DNA of 64,000 bases from Streptomyces cucumeris (GCF_024295805.1 NZ_JANCLX010000029.1:50864-114863); one strand, 5' to 3'. Positions 8,759 through 17,589 are shown, numbered from the stretch's first letter. Numbers and translations are program-made. The notes: generated from the sequence alone by a model not told the origin.

Positions 8759-9774
8759 CCACGACGCCAGGACGCGACGGGGGCTCCCGGGCCTGGGCCC
8801 TCGACGAGATCTGGTTCGACACCTCCGGCAGCACGGGAGCCGCGCGCCGCTGGTTCCGGCTCCCTCATCAGATGGAGCGCGAGGTGCGGCTGATCGGCGA
8901 GAGCCTGGTCGGTCCGGTCGACCATGTGGTCAACTACGCCCCGCCGCAGCATCTGTTCGGCGCCCTGTTCGGCCAGTGGCTGCCGCGCATGGCGCAGGTC
9001 CGCGTCCACCAGGCGTGGTCCTGCCCGTACGAGCCGCTGCCCATCACGCCTGGCGAGCGGGTCCTGGTCGTCTGCGTCCCGATGGCCTGGGACCTGTTGC
9101 GCCGGAGCTGGTCGACACTGGAACGCGCGGGCTCAGTCGTCGCCCTGCACAGTTCGGCGGCCCCGCCGTCCGCGGCCCGTGACCTCGTGCGCCGCGCCGC
9201 TCCACTGCTTCGGGCCCACGAGATCCTGGGGTCGACCGAGACCGGGGGCATCGCTCACCGGCCGCTGGTTCCCGGGGAGAACGCCGAGGGCCGCTGGCGG
9301 GCCTTCCCCGATGTGTCCTTCGTCCATGACGCCAAGGCGCCGGCGGGAAGGGCTCAGGAACTGGTCGTCAGCGGCCCCCGTCTGGCCCGCCCGGAGAGCA
9401 GGACGTGCCCGCCCGCCTACTGGGCCACCGGCGACCTGGTGGATTTCACCGGTCCCCGTGCTTTCCGGCTGGTCGGGCGCAGCAGTTCGCTCCTCAAGGT
9501 CAACGGGATCAAAGTGCATCTCGCCCGGGTCAGCGAGCGGCTGAGTGCCCGTTTGCCGCAGGCCGAATGCGTGGTGCTGCCCGTGTCCGACGCTCCTCTC
9601 ACGGGGGAGGGATACATGATCTTCTGGTCCGACCGGGGTCGTGGAACCGGTGTGACGGACATCAGAGAGGCCCTCCGGGAATTCCCGAGCCCGGCACGGA
9701 TCGTGCACTTGGCTGACCTGCCGAGGACCGCCACGGGAAAGCCGGACCGGAAGGCCCTCTTGGCGGCCCTCTGA
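8755..9774 (+). CDS. Short AMP-dependent acyl-ACP ligase
   Basis: A 339-aa adenylate-forming enzyme, much shorter than the roughly 500 residues usual for acyl-CoA synthetases because the first N-terminal subdomain is missing. Motifs are WFDTSGSTGAARR (phosphate loop, near residue 22), LRAHEILGSTETGG, YWATGDLVDF, RLVGRSSSLLKVNG (hinge) and the C-terminal catalytic Lys in RTATGKPDRKAL. The GTG start overlaps the stop of the ACP gene by 4 bp, so loading of an acid onto that ACP is the most economical role. It is the second of three adenylate-forming enzymes in this operon. Confidence 0.82.
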   Translation: MTTTPGRDGGSRAWALDEIWFDTSGSTGAARRWFRLPHQMEREVRLIGESLVGPVDHVVNYAPPQHLFGALFGQWLPRMAQVRVHQAWSCPYEPLPITPGERVLVVCVPMAWDLLRRSWSTLERAGSVVALHSSAAPPSAARDLVRRAAPLLRAHEILGSTETGGIAHRPLVPGENAEGRWRAFPDVSFVHDAKAPAGRAQELVVSGPRLARPESRTCPPAYWATGDLVDFTGPRAFRLVGRSSSLLKVNGIKVHLARVSERLSARLPQAECVVLPVSDAPLTGEGYMIFWSDRGRGTGVTDIREALREFPSPARIVHLADLPRTATGKPDRKALLAAL

Positions 9775-9826
9775 CCGCCGTCGGCCGCCCCTGCCCCACC
9801 GCCAAAGTTCATTCAAAGGAAATTCG

Positions 9827-10579
9827 ATGGTGCCCAGGTTGATCGTGGTGACCGGTGCGAGCGCCGGCATCGGCAAGGCCACGGCGAAGCGGTTCGCCGA
9901 GAACGAGGACAAGGTGCTGCTGGTCGCCAGGGGGCAGCAGCGGCTCACCCGAACGGCCGAGGACATCAGGTCGAGTGTGCCCGGAGCGGACCTCGACACC
10001 CTCGCCCTCGACATGTCCGACGTCGAGTCGGCGCAACACCTTCAGCAGCACATCCGGTCGACCGGGCTGCCGGTCAGCGGGCTGGTGTGCTGCGCGGGCT
10101 CGGTGCCCGCGTCCGAGGACGAGGGCATTCAGGCGGTCGCGACGGAATGGGAGGACGCGTACCGCTCGAACGTCATGACCGCCGTCATCGCCGTGGAAGG
10201 TCTGGCCCCTGTGATGGCTGACGGCGGAAGCATCGTGCTCTACAGCTCCATCGCCGCCTACCGCGGGTCCGGAGGGACGGGCGGCTACGGTGCCGCGAAG
10301 GCGGCCCTCCACTCGTACGTGCACGTCCTCGCGACCCGCCTGGGAAAGCGCGGCATCAGCGCCAACGCCATCGCGCCGGGATATATCGCGGGCACCGAAC
10401 TGTTCGGTGACGGTCTCCCCGTCGCACGGGAGCGGATGCTCGTCCGCCAGACCGCCTTGGGACGCGCGGGAGACCCCGCGGAGGTCGCGGAGCTGGGTTT
10501 CTATCTCTGCTCGGAGCCGGGCGGCTACATCACCTCGCAGATCCTCCAGATCAACGGTGGCTCCTACCACGGGGTGTGA
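9827..10579 (+). CDS. Short-chain dehydrogenase/reductase (SDR)
   Basis: A 250-aa classical SDR. The cofactor loop TGASAGIG is at residues 9-16, NAG is replaced by CCAGS, and the catalytic Ser and Tyr-x3-Lys are in VLYSSIAAYRG and GYGAAKAAL. The C-terminal SQILQINGGSYHGV resembles FabG-type reductases. Expected reaction: NAD(P)H-dependent reduction of a ketone, possibly on the neighbouring ACP, or the reverse oxidation. RBS AAAGGAAATTCG precedes the ATG. It sits between the acyl-ACP ligase and the EhpF-like enzyme. Confidence 0.88.
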   Translation: MVPRLIVVTGASAGIGKATAKRFAENEDKVLLVARGQQRLTRTAEDIRSSVPGADLDTLALDMSDVESAQHLQQHIRSTGLPVSGLVCCAGSVPASEDEGIQAVATEWEDAYRSNVMTAVIAVEGLAPVMADGGSIVLYSSIAAYRGSGGTGGYGAAKAALHSYVHVLATRLGKRGISANAIAPGYIAGTELFGDGLPVARERMLVRQTALGRAGDPAEVAELGFYLCSEPGGYITSQILQINGGSYHGV

Positions 10580-10643
10580 GCCGCCTTTCCCCCTTACGTA
10601 CTTCGAACTCCCCTCTTCGATCAAGAAAGCGCGGTGACCCGTC

Positions 10644-11696
10644 ATGAACGCCCGCGAAAAGGCGGACGCACACGTCCGAGCGATGATGCGCTGGCACTTC
10701 GATCCCGCCACAGGCTCCCGGTTCTGGCTGGAGCGCCGGAGTCGGCTGGGTTTCGACCCGCTGGAGGACGTGCGGTGCGTCGACGATCTGCTGCAGTTTC
10801 CCAATCTGGTGGACGAACTCCGTGACGTTCCGGTCGAGGCGCTGATCCCGCGGGGCCTCGGCACGGACGAGAAGATCTTCGCCGTGTACGAGAGCGGCGG
10901 TACATCGGGGGCACCCAAGCGCTTCGTGATGTTCGAGAACTGGTTCGACACATACATGGCATGGGAGAACTCCCACTACGGCGAAGACGGCGAAGGACAC
11001 ACCCTGGCCGTGGCGCCCAGCGGCCCCCATATGCTCGGTGAGTACTCCAAACGGATCGCTCAGGCCAGGGGAGGGATCCGGTTCTCCATCGATCTGGATC
11101 CCCGCTGGGTGAAGCGCCTCATCGCCGTCGGCGACAAGGCGGGCGCCGCCGCCTATGTCGACCACCTCGTCGACCAGGCCGAGCTGGTCCTGCAGTCGCA
11201 GGACATCGCCTTCCTGATCACCACGCCGCCGCTGCTGGGCCGGATGGCCGAGCGGTCCTCGGTCCGTGCGCTGATCCAGGAGAAGGTCCGCCTGGTGATC
11301 TGGACCGGAGCGCACATGGACGTCGACACGCTGGACTTCCTGGCCACGGAGCTCTTCCCCAAGACGCGGTTCCGGGGCTCGTACGGCAGCACATCGGTCC
11401 TCAGCGGCACGGTCCAGCGCCCCGCCCCGGACGGCGCGGACGATGTGGTCTTCGACTCGTACGCCCCCTACGTCTTCTACCGCGTGGTCGACCCCTCGTC
11501 GCACCGGCCGGTGGAGTTCGGATCGGAAGGCGCCGTGGTCATGAACTATTTGACCAAGTACGGTCTCGTGCCCAACAGTCTCGAACGCGACCTGGCCACG
11601 CGGGTTCCCAGCCCCACGCGGGTCGGGGACTCCCTGCGGAACATCCGCCCGGTGGCCGAGATGGACGGCCAGAAGATGATCGAAGGCGTCTACTGA
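10644..11696 (+). CDS. EhpF-like adenylate-forming enzyme (aryl carboxylate activation)
   Basis: A 350-aa protein with the reduced adenylation fold of EhpF/PaaK relatives. The phosphate loop is FAVYESGGTSGAPKR (about residues 76-90), the A5-type motif is TRFRGSYGSTS and the later core segment is LERDLATRV. Family members such as EhpF of phenazine pathways activate aromatic carboxylates so that an aldehyde dehydrogenase can reduce them; here an ALDH/LuxC-like protein lies in the same operon. No phenazine genes are present, so only the chemistry, not the product, is transferred. It ends 3 bp before the ammonia-lyase gene. Lower-confidence alternative: an acyltransferase-like adenylation remnant. 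Confidence 0.7.
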   Translation: MNAREKADAHVRAMMRWHFDPATGSRFWLERRSRLGFDPLEDVRCVDDLLQFPNLVDELRDVPVEALIPRGLGTDEKIFAVYESGGTSGAPKRFVMFENWFDTYMAWENSHYGEDGEGHTLAVAPSGPHMLGEYSKRIAQARGGIRFSIDLDPRWVKRLIAVGDKAGAAAYVDHLVDQAELVLQSQDIAFLITTPPLLGRMAERSSVRALIQEKVRLVIWTGAHMDVDTLDFLATELFPKTRFRGSYGSTSVLSGTVQRPAPDGADDVVFDSYAPYVFYRVVDPSSHRPVEFGSEGAVVMNYLTKYGLVPNSLERDLATRVPSPTRVGDSLRNIRPVAEMDGQKMIEGVY

Positions 11697-11699
11697 CCC

Positions 11700-13325
11700 A
11701 TGCCTGCGGCCCCCTACATCGAACTCGACGGAACCAGCCTCTCGCCCCGCGCGGTTGCCGCAGCGGTCCGCGGCCGGGACGACGCCCGGGTGAGCCTCAG
11801 CCCTTCGGCCGTCGAACGGATGCGCGCCTCGGTCGGCCTCAAGGACTCGCTGCTGGCCGAGGAAGTTCCGATCTACGCCGTGACCACGGGCTTCGGAGAC
11901 AGCTGCGTACGGCAGATCTCACCGGACAAGGCGCACCGGCTCCAGCGCAGCCTGGTGCTCTATCACCTCAACGGGGTCGGCCCGAAGGCCGTACCCGAGG
12001 TCGCCCGGGCAACCATGCTCATCAGGGCGAACGCACTGGCCAAGGGTGTCTCGGGGGTCCGCCCCGAAACGGTGTCGACCCTGCTCGAATGCCTGGCCCG
12101 GGACATCCTGCCGTTGATCCCCGAACGCGGGTCGGTCGGCGCCAGCGGTGATCTGGTACCGCTGTGCTACCTGGCCGCGGCCCTGATAGGCGAGGGCCAG
12201 GTCCTGCACCGCGGCACCGTGCGTCCGGCGCTGGACGCCCTGAGCGACGAGGGCATCCCACCGCTGCGGCTCGAGCCGAAAGAGGGCATCGCGCTCATCA
12301 ACGGGACCTCGTTCGCCGCCGCGTACGCGGTCCTCGCCGCCGCGGACGCACGGGAGCTGACCTTCGTGGCCGAACTCGCGACGGCCATGACGCTGGAGGC
12401 ACTGCACGGCAACGCGTCGGCGCTGCACCCCTTCGTCCATGCGAACAAGGCGCACCCCGGCCAGGTCGCGTCGGCGAAGGTCATCCGGACCCTGCTGGAA
12501 GGATCGCGGCTGGCCACGTCCTTCGAGGACATCCTCGTACGCCGCGAAAGACTGGACGGGCGGGGCTATCTCCGCTTGAACGAGAAGATCCAGGACACGT
12601 ACTCCGTGCGCTGCGCCCCACAGATCATCGGCATCGTCCGGGACACGCTCGACTGGACGGACCGATGGCTGGGCACCGAGATCAACTCCGCAACGGACAA
12701 CCCGCTGTTCGACGTCGACGAGTCCGGACTCCACCTCGGTGGAAACTTCTACGCCGGCCATGTCGGACAGGCGATGGACAGCCTGAAGACCACGGTGGCG
12801 GGCCTGGCCAATCTGCTCGACCGGCAACTCGCCCTCGTCGTGGACGAGAAGTTCAATGCGGGGCTGCCGCCCAATCTGATCGTCGCGCGCCCTCCGGACG
12901 ATCCCGAGGCGGGGCTGCACCACGGCTTCAAGGGGATGCAGATAGCGGCCTCGGCCGTCACCGCCGAAGCCCTCAAACAGACCGGGCCGGTATCGGTGTT
13001 CTCGCGCTCCACGGAGGCGCACAACCAGGACATCGTCAGCATGGGCACCATCGCGGCCCGTGACGCGCGCACCGTCAACGGACTGGTCCGCGAAGTGGCG
13101 GCCATACATCTGCTCGCCCTCGCCCAGGCACTCGACCTGCGAGGGGTCGAGGCCGCCTCACCGGCGGTCCGGGCGGTGCACCGGCTCATCAGGAAGCACA
13201 GCGCTTTCGTCACCCATGACCGCCGGCTCGATCACGACATCGAGGCGGTGATCGGGCTGATCGAGACCGGAGCCCTGCGGCGTGCCACGGGCATCGACGA
13301 CAACGACGACGACACCACCGCCTGA
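11700..13325 (+). CDS. MIO-dependent aromatic amino acid ammonia-lyase or aminomutase
   Basis: A 541-aa member of the HAL/PAL/TAL family. Ala148-Ser149-Gly150 in SVGASGDLVPL forms the MIO prosthetic group. The catalytic Tyr is Y59 in YAVTTGFG, and later core segments INGTSFAAAYA, YSVRCAPQIIG and EINSATDNPLF are intact. The residues that set substrate choice (HL in Rhodobacter TAL, FL in typical PAL, SH in HutH) are Tyr88-His89 here, in LVLYHLNGVG, which fits none of them. The reaction is loss or 2,3-shift of ammonia from His, Tyr, Phe or a derivative, giving an arylacrylate or beta-amino acid. The DAHP synthase and aryl-acid ligases in the operon favour an aromatic substrate. TGACCC separates it from the preceding stop. 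Confidence 0.9.
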   Translation: MPAAPYIELDGTSLSPRAVAAAVRGRDDARVSLSPSAVERMRASVGLKDSLLAEEVPIYAVTTGFGDSCVRQISPDKAHRLQRSLVLYHLNGVGPKAVPEVARATMLIRANALAKGVSGVRPETVSTLLECLARDILPLIPERGSVGASGDLVPLCYLAAALIGEGQVLHRGTVRPALDALSDEGIPPLRLEPKEGIALINGTSFAAAYAVLAAADARELTFVAELATAMTLEALHGNASALHPFVHANKAHPGQVASAKVIRTLLEGSRLATSFEDILVRRERLDGRGYLRLNEKIQDTYSVRCAPQIIGIVRDTLDWTDRWLGTEINSATDNPLFDVDESGLHLGGNFYAGHVGQAMDSLKTTVAGLANLLDRQLALVVDEKFNAGLPPNLIVARPPDDPEAGLHHGFKGMQIAASAVTAEALKQTGPVSVFSRSTEAHNQDIVSMGTIAARDARTVNGLVREVAAIHLLALAQALDLRGVEAASPAVRAVHRLIRKHSAFVTHDRRLDHDIEAVIGLIETGALRRATGIDDNDDDTTA

Positions 13326-13363
13326 CGACACCACGGTCTGACGACAACGAGGAGACTCATCGC

Positions 13364-13834
13364 ATGATCAACAAGAAGATCCGCCTGTTCGGTATGGCGG
13401 GAACCGGAGTGCTGGCCCTGGGCATAGCCGCCGTGTTCGCCTTCCCCGCGCAGGCCACGTCCCAGCGGGTCATCGACCTGGAGATCGGGAACGACGGAGT
13501 GGTGCATACGGATGTCGGCGCACGCGGCCTGAGCGTCGGGGACGAGTTCGTCTACTCCGACAAGCTGTTCCAGGACGGGAAGCAGGTCGGGGAGGACGGC
13601 AGTTCCTGCCAGGTGACCAAACTGGTCGGCGAGAAGATCACCACCAACTGTGTGCTGTCCGTCCAGCTACCCGACGGACAGCTCACCGCGCAGTCGTTGT
13701 GGACCAAGGGCACCGATACGGTCCGGATGGCCGTCACCGGTGGCACCGGCGCCTACCGCGGTGCCACCGGCGAGTTGACCTGCAATGACATCCAGACACC
13801 GCATGAGACCTACCGCATCGCGCTGGACAGGTGA
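13364..13834 (+). CDS. Secreted allene-oxide-cyclase/dirigent-like beta-barrel protein
   Basis: A 156-aa protein with a signal peptide (KIRLFGMAGTGVLALGIAAV, cleavage near AQA-TS). The mature part has the AOC/dirigent barrel signature: GDEFVYSDKLFQDGKQVGED, then VLSVQLPDGQLTAQSLW, and the hallmark AVTGGTGAYRGATGEL, which parallels the GGTGxFRxAxG of plant dirigent proteins. In plants such barrels steer ring closure or phenoxy-radical coupling; streptomycete members are mostly uncharacterised. RBS GAGGAG lies 9 bp before the ATG and it follows the MIO enzyme by 38 bp, so it is probably the last gene of the operon and acts outside the membrane. Confidence 0.75.
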   Translation: MINKKIRLFGMAGTGVLALGIAAVFAFPAQATSQRVIDLEIGNDGVVHTDVGARGLSVGDEFVYSDKLFQDGKQVGEDGSSCQVTKLVGEKITTNCVLSVQLPDGQLTAQSLWTKGTDTVRMAVTGGTGAYRGATGELTCNDIQTPHETYRIALDR

Positions 13835-13841
13835 ATCCGCC

Positions 13842-13857
13842 CCCCGTCCGCACGGGG
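13842..13857. terminator. Hairpin between convergent genes
   Basis: CCCCGT-CCGC-ACGGGG forms a 6-bp stem with a 4-nt loop in the 24-bp gap between the stop of the barrel protein and the stop of the convergent regulator. It can end transcription of both. There is no U-tract, as is common in Streptomyces. Confidence 0.6.
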
Positions 13858-13858
13858 A

Positions 13859-14740
13859 CTACCTCTCACCCCGTTCCGGGTGTCCGGTGAGTTCCGGCTC
13901 CTCGGGACTGGCCATGTCCAACAGCAGCATCGCATCGTAGTCCGGGGTGCCGGGCGCAGCCTGATAGGTGACCAGGCGCTGACCGTCCGTGCGGAAGATC
14001 GCCATCACCTCGAAGTCCAGGCACATCGCACCGACCTCCGGATGCTGGAAGTGTTTCTGGCCGCCACCGCGCGCCTGTACGTCGTAGCGCTCCCACAGCC
14101 GGGCGAACTCGGGGTTCTTCAGGACCAGTTCACCGACGAGCCGGACCAGTTCCGGCTCGTCCGGATCCGCGCCCGCGATAGCACGCAGATGAGCCGCGCT
14201 GTGCGCGGCCATCTTCTCCCAGTCGCGGTACAGCGTCCGGGCCGTCGGGTGCAGGAACATGTAGCGGGTGAGGTTGCGGCGCTCCCGCGGCCAGTCGGTG
14301 ATGCCCGGGAAGAGACGCAGCCCCGGCCTGTTGGCGGCCAGCAGGTCGTTGGCACGGCTGACGACGTACGCGGGTGCTGGGCGCAGTGTCTCCAGCAGGT
14401 TGCGGACCGATTCCCGCACCGCACGTGCGGGCCCCGTGGACGGGGTGGGTGTCTGGCCCGCGGCGAGCGCCACCAGTTCGTGCAGCCGGCGCGTCGCGTC
14501 GGCGGAGAGCCGGAGCGCCTCGCCGATGGCGGTGACGACGGCGGGTGAAGGTCTGGTCTCCCGGCCCCGCTCCAGCCGTGTGTAGTAGTCGACGCTGACC
14601 CCGGCCAGTGTCGCCAGCTCCTCGCGGCGCAGTCCCGGGGTACGTCGAAGACCCGTGCCCACGGGCAGACCCACGTCCTGCGGGTGAATCCGCGCGCGGC
14701 GAGCACGAAGGAAGCGACCGAGTTCCGTACCTTCACTCAT
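13859..14740 (-). CDS. MmyB-type XRE family regulator
   Basis: A 293-aa regulator. Residues 1-80 form a helix-turn-helix domain with the family signature RTPGLRREELATLAGVSVDY, and YTRLERGRETRPSPAVV in the recognition region. The remainder is the MmyB-like ligand-binding (PAS-like) domain, with RNLTRYMFLHPTART and the C-terminal MLLLDMAS. Proteins of this family usually control an adjacent gene, here the divergent MFS exporter starting 210 bp away. The start MSEGTEL at 14740 is preferred to the upstream ATG at 14764, which adds unconserved residues. Confidence 0.9.
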   Translation of the reverse strand: MSEGTELGRFLRARRARIHPQDVGLPVGTGLRRTPGLRREELATLAGVSVDYYTRLERGRETRPSPAVVTAIGEALRLSADATRRLHELVALAAGQTPTPSTGPARAVRESVRNLLETLRPAPAYVVSRANDLLAANRPGLRLFPGITDWPRERRNLTRYMFLHPTARTLYRDWEKMAAHSAAHLRAIAGADPDEPELVRLVGELVLKNPEFARLWERYDVQARGGGQKHFQHPEVGAMCLDFEVMAIFRTDGQRLVTYQAAPGTPDYDAMLLLDMASPEEPELTGHPERGER

Positions 14741-14951
14741 CCCTCCATTGTCCCCAGAAGCCACCCATTCAGAGGGGCCCTGTCAGGGCCAGGAACGCTG
14801 GTGCCCCTAACACTTCGGTCTGTCAGCGGCCGTGCGCACCGGCCACGCTGGCCTTCCACGTCGTGATCCACATCCGATGTCCGCATTCGAATCCGTTGCC
14901 CGTATCCGATGCCGTGCCCAGCAGGGGCGCTGCAGTGAGGAGTAGTGCACG

Positions 14952-16349
14952 ATGGGCGTGCAGCAGTCCGAGACAGACACAGGGACGGAAGAGGCCGCGG
15001 CCTCCGGGGAGGAGTCGGGGGGTACCGGCTCCGCCACCGCGGCTCTGGTCGCCGCCGTCCTCGGCTTCTTCGTGATCACACTTGATGTCTCCGGCGTCAA
15101 CGTCGCGCTGCCCGCCGTGGGACGGGACCTGGGCGGTTCGTTGTCCGGGCTCCAGTGGGTCGCCGACAGCTACACCCTGATGTTCGCGGCCCTGATGCTC
15201 TCGGCCGGCGCGCTCTCGGACGCGGTGGGCGCGCGGCGCGCGTACGGCTGGGGGCTCGGGCTCTTCGTCCTGGCCTCGCTGGCCTGTGGGGCGGCGCCGA
15301 CGCTCGGGGCGCTGACAGCGGCGCGGGTGGTGCAGGGGAGCGCGGCGGCGGTGATGGTGCCGGCCTCGCTGGCGCTGATCCGGCAGGCGTTCCCGGACCC
15401 GCAGGCGCGGGCGCGAGGCATCGCTTTGTGGACGGTCGGCGGTGCGGTGGCGATCGCCGCGGGGCCGGTCCTGGGCGGGCTCCTCACCACGGAGTGGAAC
15501 TGGCGAGCCGTTTTCTTCCTCAATGTGCCCGCCGGGCTGGCCAGTGTTCTGATGCTGACCCGGGCGGGACGTTCGCCACGCCATCCTGCCGTGTTCGACC
15601 TGCCGGGGCAGCTGACGGCTGTGCTGGCGCTGGCCTCGCTGACCTTCGCCGTCATCGAGGGCGGGCACGACGGGTTCACCGGCACCGTGCTGGTCTCGAT
15701 CGGGCTCGCGGTGGTGGCCGGGTCCTGTTTCGTGGCCGTCGAGGCACGACGGCGTATGCCGATGCTGCCGCTGGAGCTGTTCCGGCTGCGTGGCGTCAGT
15801 GTGCCGGTCGTCGCGGGTTTCGCCCTCAACGCCGCTTTCTACGGTGGGGTGTTCGTGCTGAGCCTCTTCTTCCAGGAGCAGCGCGGTCAGTCGGCGTTCT
15901 CAGCCGGGCTGATGTTCGTGCCCATGGCGGCGGTCACCGCCAACTTCAACTATCTCTCCCCGCGGCTGGTTGCCCGCTACGGCCCGCGGGCGGTGGTCGT
16001 CGCAGGGCTGCTGACCGGGGCATCGGGCAGCGGCAGCCTCATCGCCGTCGACACCGGCACGCCTCCGTGGGTCACGGCCCTGCTGATGATCCCGCTGGGC
16101 ATCGGTGGTTCCCTCGCGATGCCGGCGTTGACGTCCCTGATGCTCGACAGTGTCGCCGCGGAACGGGCCGGCACCGCGGCAGCGCTGCTCAACACCAGCA
16201 GGCAGATGGGCGGAGCGCTGAGCATCGCCGTCTTCGGCGCACTCCTCGCGGGAAACTTCGCCACGGGCATGCGGGAGAGTCTTCTGATCACCACCTGCCT
16301 GCTGTTGGCCAACGCCTTGGGCGCCACGGCGCTGTTGCCGCGAAAGTGA
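14952..16349 (+). CDS. MFS exporter, DHA2 (EmrB/QacA) family
   Basis: A 465-aa membrane protein with about 14 hydrophobic segments. The first is LVAAVLGFFVITLDVSGVNV, matching the DHA2 signature with an acidic residue in helix 1. The loop motif LSDAVGARRAYGWGLGLF matches the MFS A motif. A hydrophilic Glu/Ser-rich tail of about 30 residues precedes helix 1. Such proteins export drugs or secondary metabolites by proton antiport. RBS GAGGAG precedes the ATG. Divergent from the MmyB-type regulator, which probably controls it, and a possible exporter for a product of the adjacent biosynthetic genes. Confidence 0.9.
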   Translation: MGVQQSETDTGTEEAAASGEESGGTGSATAALVAAVLGFFVITLDVSGVNVALPAVGRDLGGSLSGLQWVADSYTLMFAALMLSAGALSDAVGARRAYGWGLGLFVLASLACGAAPTLGALTAARVVQGSAAAVMVPASLALIRQAFPDPQARARGIALWTVGGAVAIAAGPVLGGLLTTEWNWRAVFFLNVPAGLASVLMLTRAGRSPRHPAVFDLPGQLTAVLALASLTFAVIEGGHDGFTGTVLVSIGLAVVAGSCFVAVEARRRMPMLPLELFRLRGVSVPVVAGFALNAAFYGGVFVLSLFFQEQRGQSAFSAGLMFVPMAAVTANFNYLSPRLVARYGPRAVVVAGLLTGASGSGSLIAVDTGTPPWVTALLMIPLGIGGSLAMPALTSLMLDSVAAERAGTAAALLNTSRQMGGALSIAVFGALLAGNFATGMRESLLITTCLLLANALGATALLPRK

Positions 16350-16361
16350 GAACGTGAGCGA

Positions 16362-16394
16362 GCGCCGGGCGATCCGAGTGCCGCCGCCCGACGC
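16362..16394. terminator. Hairpin between convergent MFS and chorismate synthase genes
   Basis: GCGCCGGGCG and CGCCCGACGC form 10-bp arms (one mismatch) around a 13-nt loop, 12 bp after the exporter stop. Shared terminator for the two convergent genes. Confidence 0.5.
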
Positions 16395-16404
16395 CACGCG
16401 CCAC

Positions 16405-17589
16405 TCACCGGATCCGCAGGCCGGCGAGGTACGAGGTGATGTTGCGCCGGGTCTCCGGCACGCTGTCGCCGCCGAACTTCTCGGCGACCGCGTCCGCCAG
16501 GACCAGCGCGACCATGGCCTCGGCGACGATCCCGGCCGCCGGGACGGCGCATACGTCGGAGCGCTGGTGGTGTGCCGTGGTGGCCTCGCCGGTGGCCACA
16601 TCGATGGTGGCCAGGGCGCGCGGCACGGTCGCGATCGGCTTCATCGCGGCGCGCACACGCAGCAGTTCACCGGTGGTGATCCCGCCCTCGGTGCCGCCGG
16701 AGCGGCCGGAGGCGCGCCTGACGCCGTCCTCGGTGGCGAGGATCTCGTCATGCGCCTGGGACCCCGGCACCCGCGCCAGCTCGAAGCCGTCGCCGACCTC
16801 GACACCCTTGATGGCCTGGATGCCCATGAGGGCGGCGGCGAGCCGGGCGTCCAGGCGTCGGTCCTCGTGCACATACGAGCCGAGGCCCACCGGCACCCCG
16901 TAGGCCAGGACCTCGGCGACGCCGCCGAGTGTGTCGCCGTCCCGGTGGGCCTGGTCGATCTCGGCCACCATCGTCTTCGACGCGTCAACGTCCAGGCAGC
17001 GCACCGGGTCGGCGTCCAGCTTCTGCACATCGGAGGGGGTCGGGTACACCCCGTACGGCGCCTTCGCGCAGGCCAGCTCCACGATGTGCGAGACGATCTC
17101 GATCCCCGCGGTCTCCTTGAGGTACGACCGGGCGATGGCGCCCAGCGCGACGCGGGCCGCCGTCTCGCGGGCGGAGGCCCGCTCCAGGATCGGCCGCGCC
17201 TCGTCGAAGCCGTACTTCTGCATGCCCGCGAGGTCGGCGTGGCCCGGGCGCGGCCGGGTCAGTGGAGCGTTGCGCGCGAGATCCCTGAGCACCTCGGGGT
17301 CGACCGGGTCGGCCGCCATGACCTGCTCCCACTTGGGCCACTCGGTGTTGCCCACCATCACCGCCACCGGGGAGCCGAGCGTCAGCCCGTGCCGGACACC
17401 GCCGAGGAACGTCACCTCGTCACGCTCGAACGTCATCCGTGCCCCGCGCCCGTGGCCGAGGCGTCGCCGTACCAGGTGGTCCGCCACCATCTCCGTGGTG
17501 ATCGGGACACCGGCGGGAAGTCCCTCCAGTACCGCGACGAGTGCGGGGCCATGCGATTCCCCGGCGGTCAGCCAGCGCAACCTGCTCAA
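16405..17589 (-). CDS. aroC: Chorismate synthase, stand-alone copy
   Basis: A 394-aa chorismate synthase that converts 5-enolpyruvylshikimate 3-phosphate to chorismate with reduced FMN. Signatures seen: LTAGESHGPALVAVLEG at the N-terminus, RPGHADLAGMQKYG, the family segment ERASARETAARVALGAI, and GITTGELLRVRAAMKPI. The start is a TTG at 17589 with AAAGGAG 5 bp upstream. In actinomycetes the housekeeping gene normally lies in an aroC-aroK-aroB operon; here it is isolated beside biosynthetic genes. It may therefore be a second copy raising chorismate supply for the aromatic pathway at 2371-13834. The rest of the genome is needed to prove duplication. Confidence 0.93.
   Translation of the reverse strand: MSRLRWLTAGESHGPALVAVLEGLPAGVPITTEMVADHLVRRRLGHGRGARMTFERDEVTFLGGVRHGLTLGSPVAVMVGNTEWPKWEQVMAADPVDPEVLRDLARNAPLTRPRPGHADLAGMQKYGFDEARPILERASARETAARVALGAIARSYLKETAGIEIVSHIVELACAKAPYGVYPTPSDVQKLDADPVRCLDVDASKTMVAEIDQAHRDGDTLGGVAEVLAYGVPVGLGSYVHEDRRLDARLAAALMGIQAIKGVEVGDGFELARVPGSQAHDEILATEDGVRRASGRSGGTEGGITTGELLRVRAAMKPIATVPRALATIDVATGEATTAHHQRSDVCAVPAAGIVAEAMVALVLADAVAEKFGGDSVPETRRNITSYLAGLRIR

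Noticed and set aside
10644..11696. Phenazine biosynthesis assignment from the EhpF-like enzyme
   Set aside because: No phenazine core genes are in the window, so only aryl-acid activation is supported.
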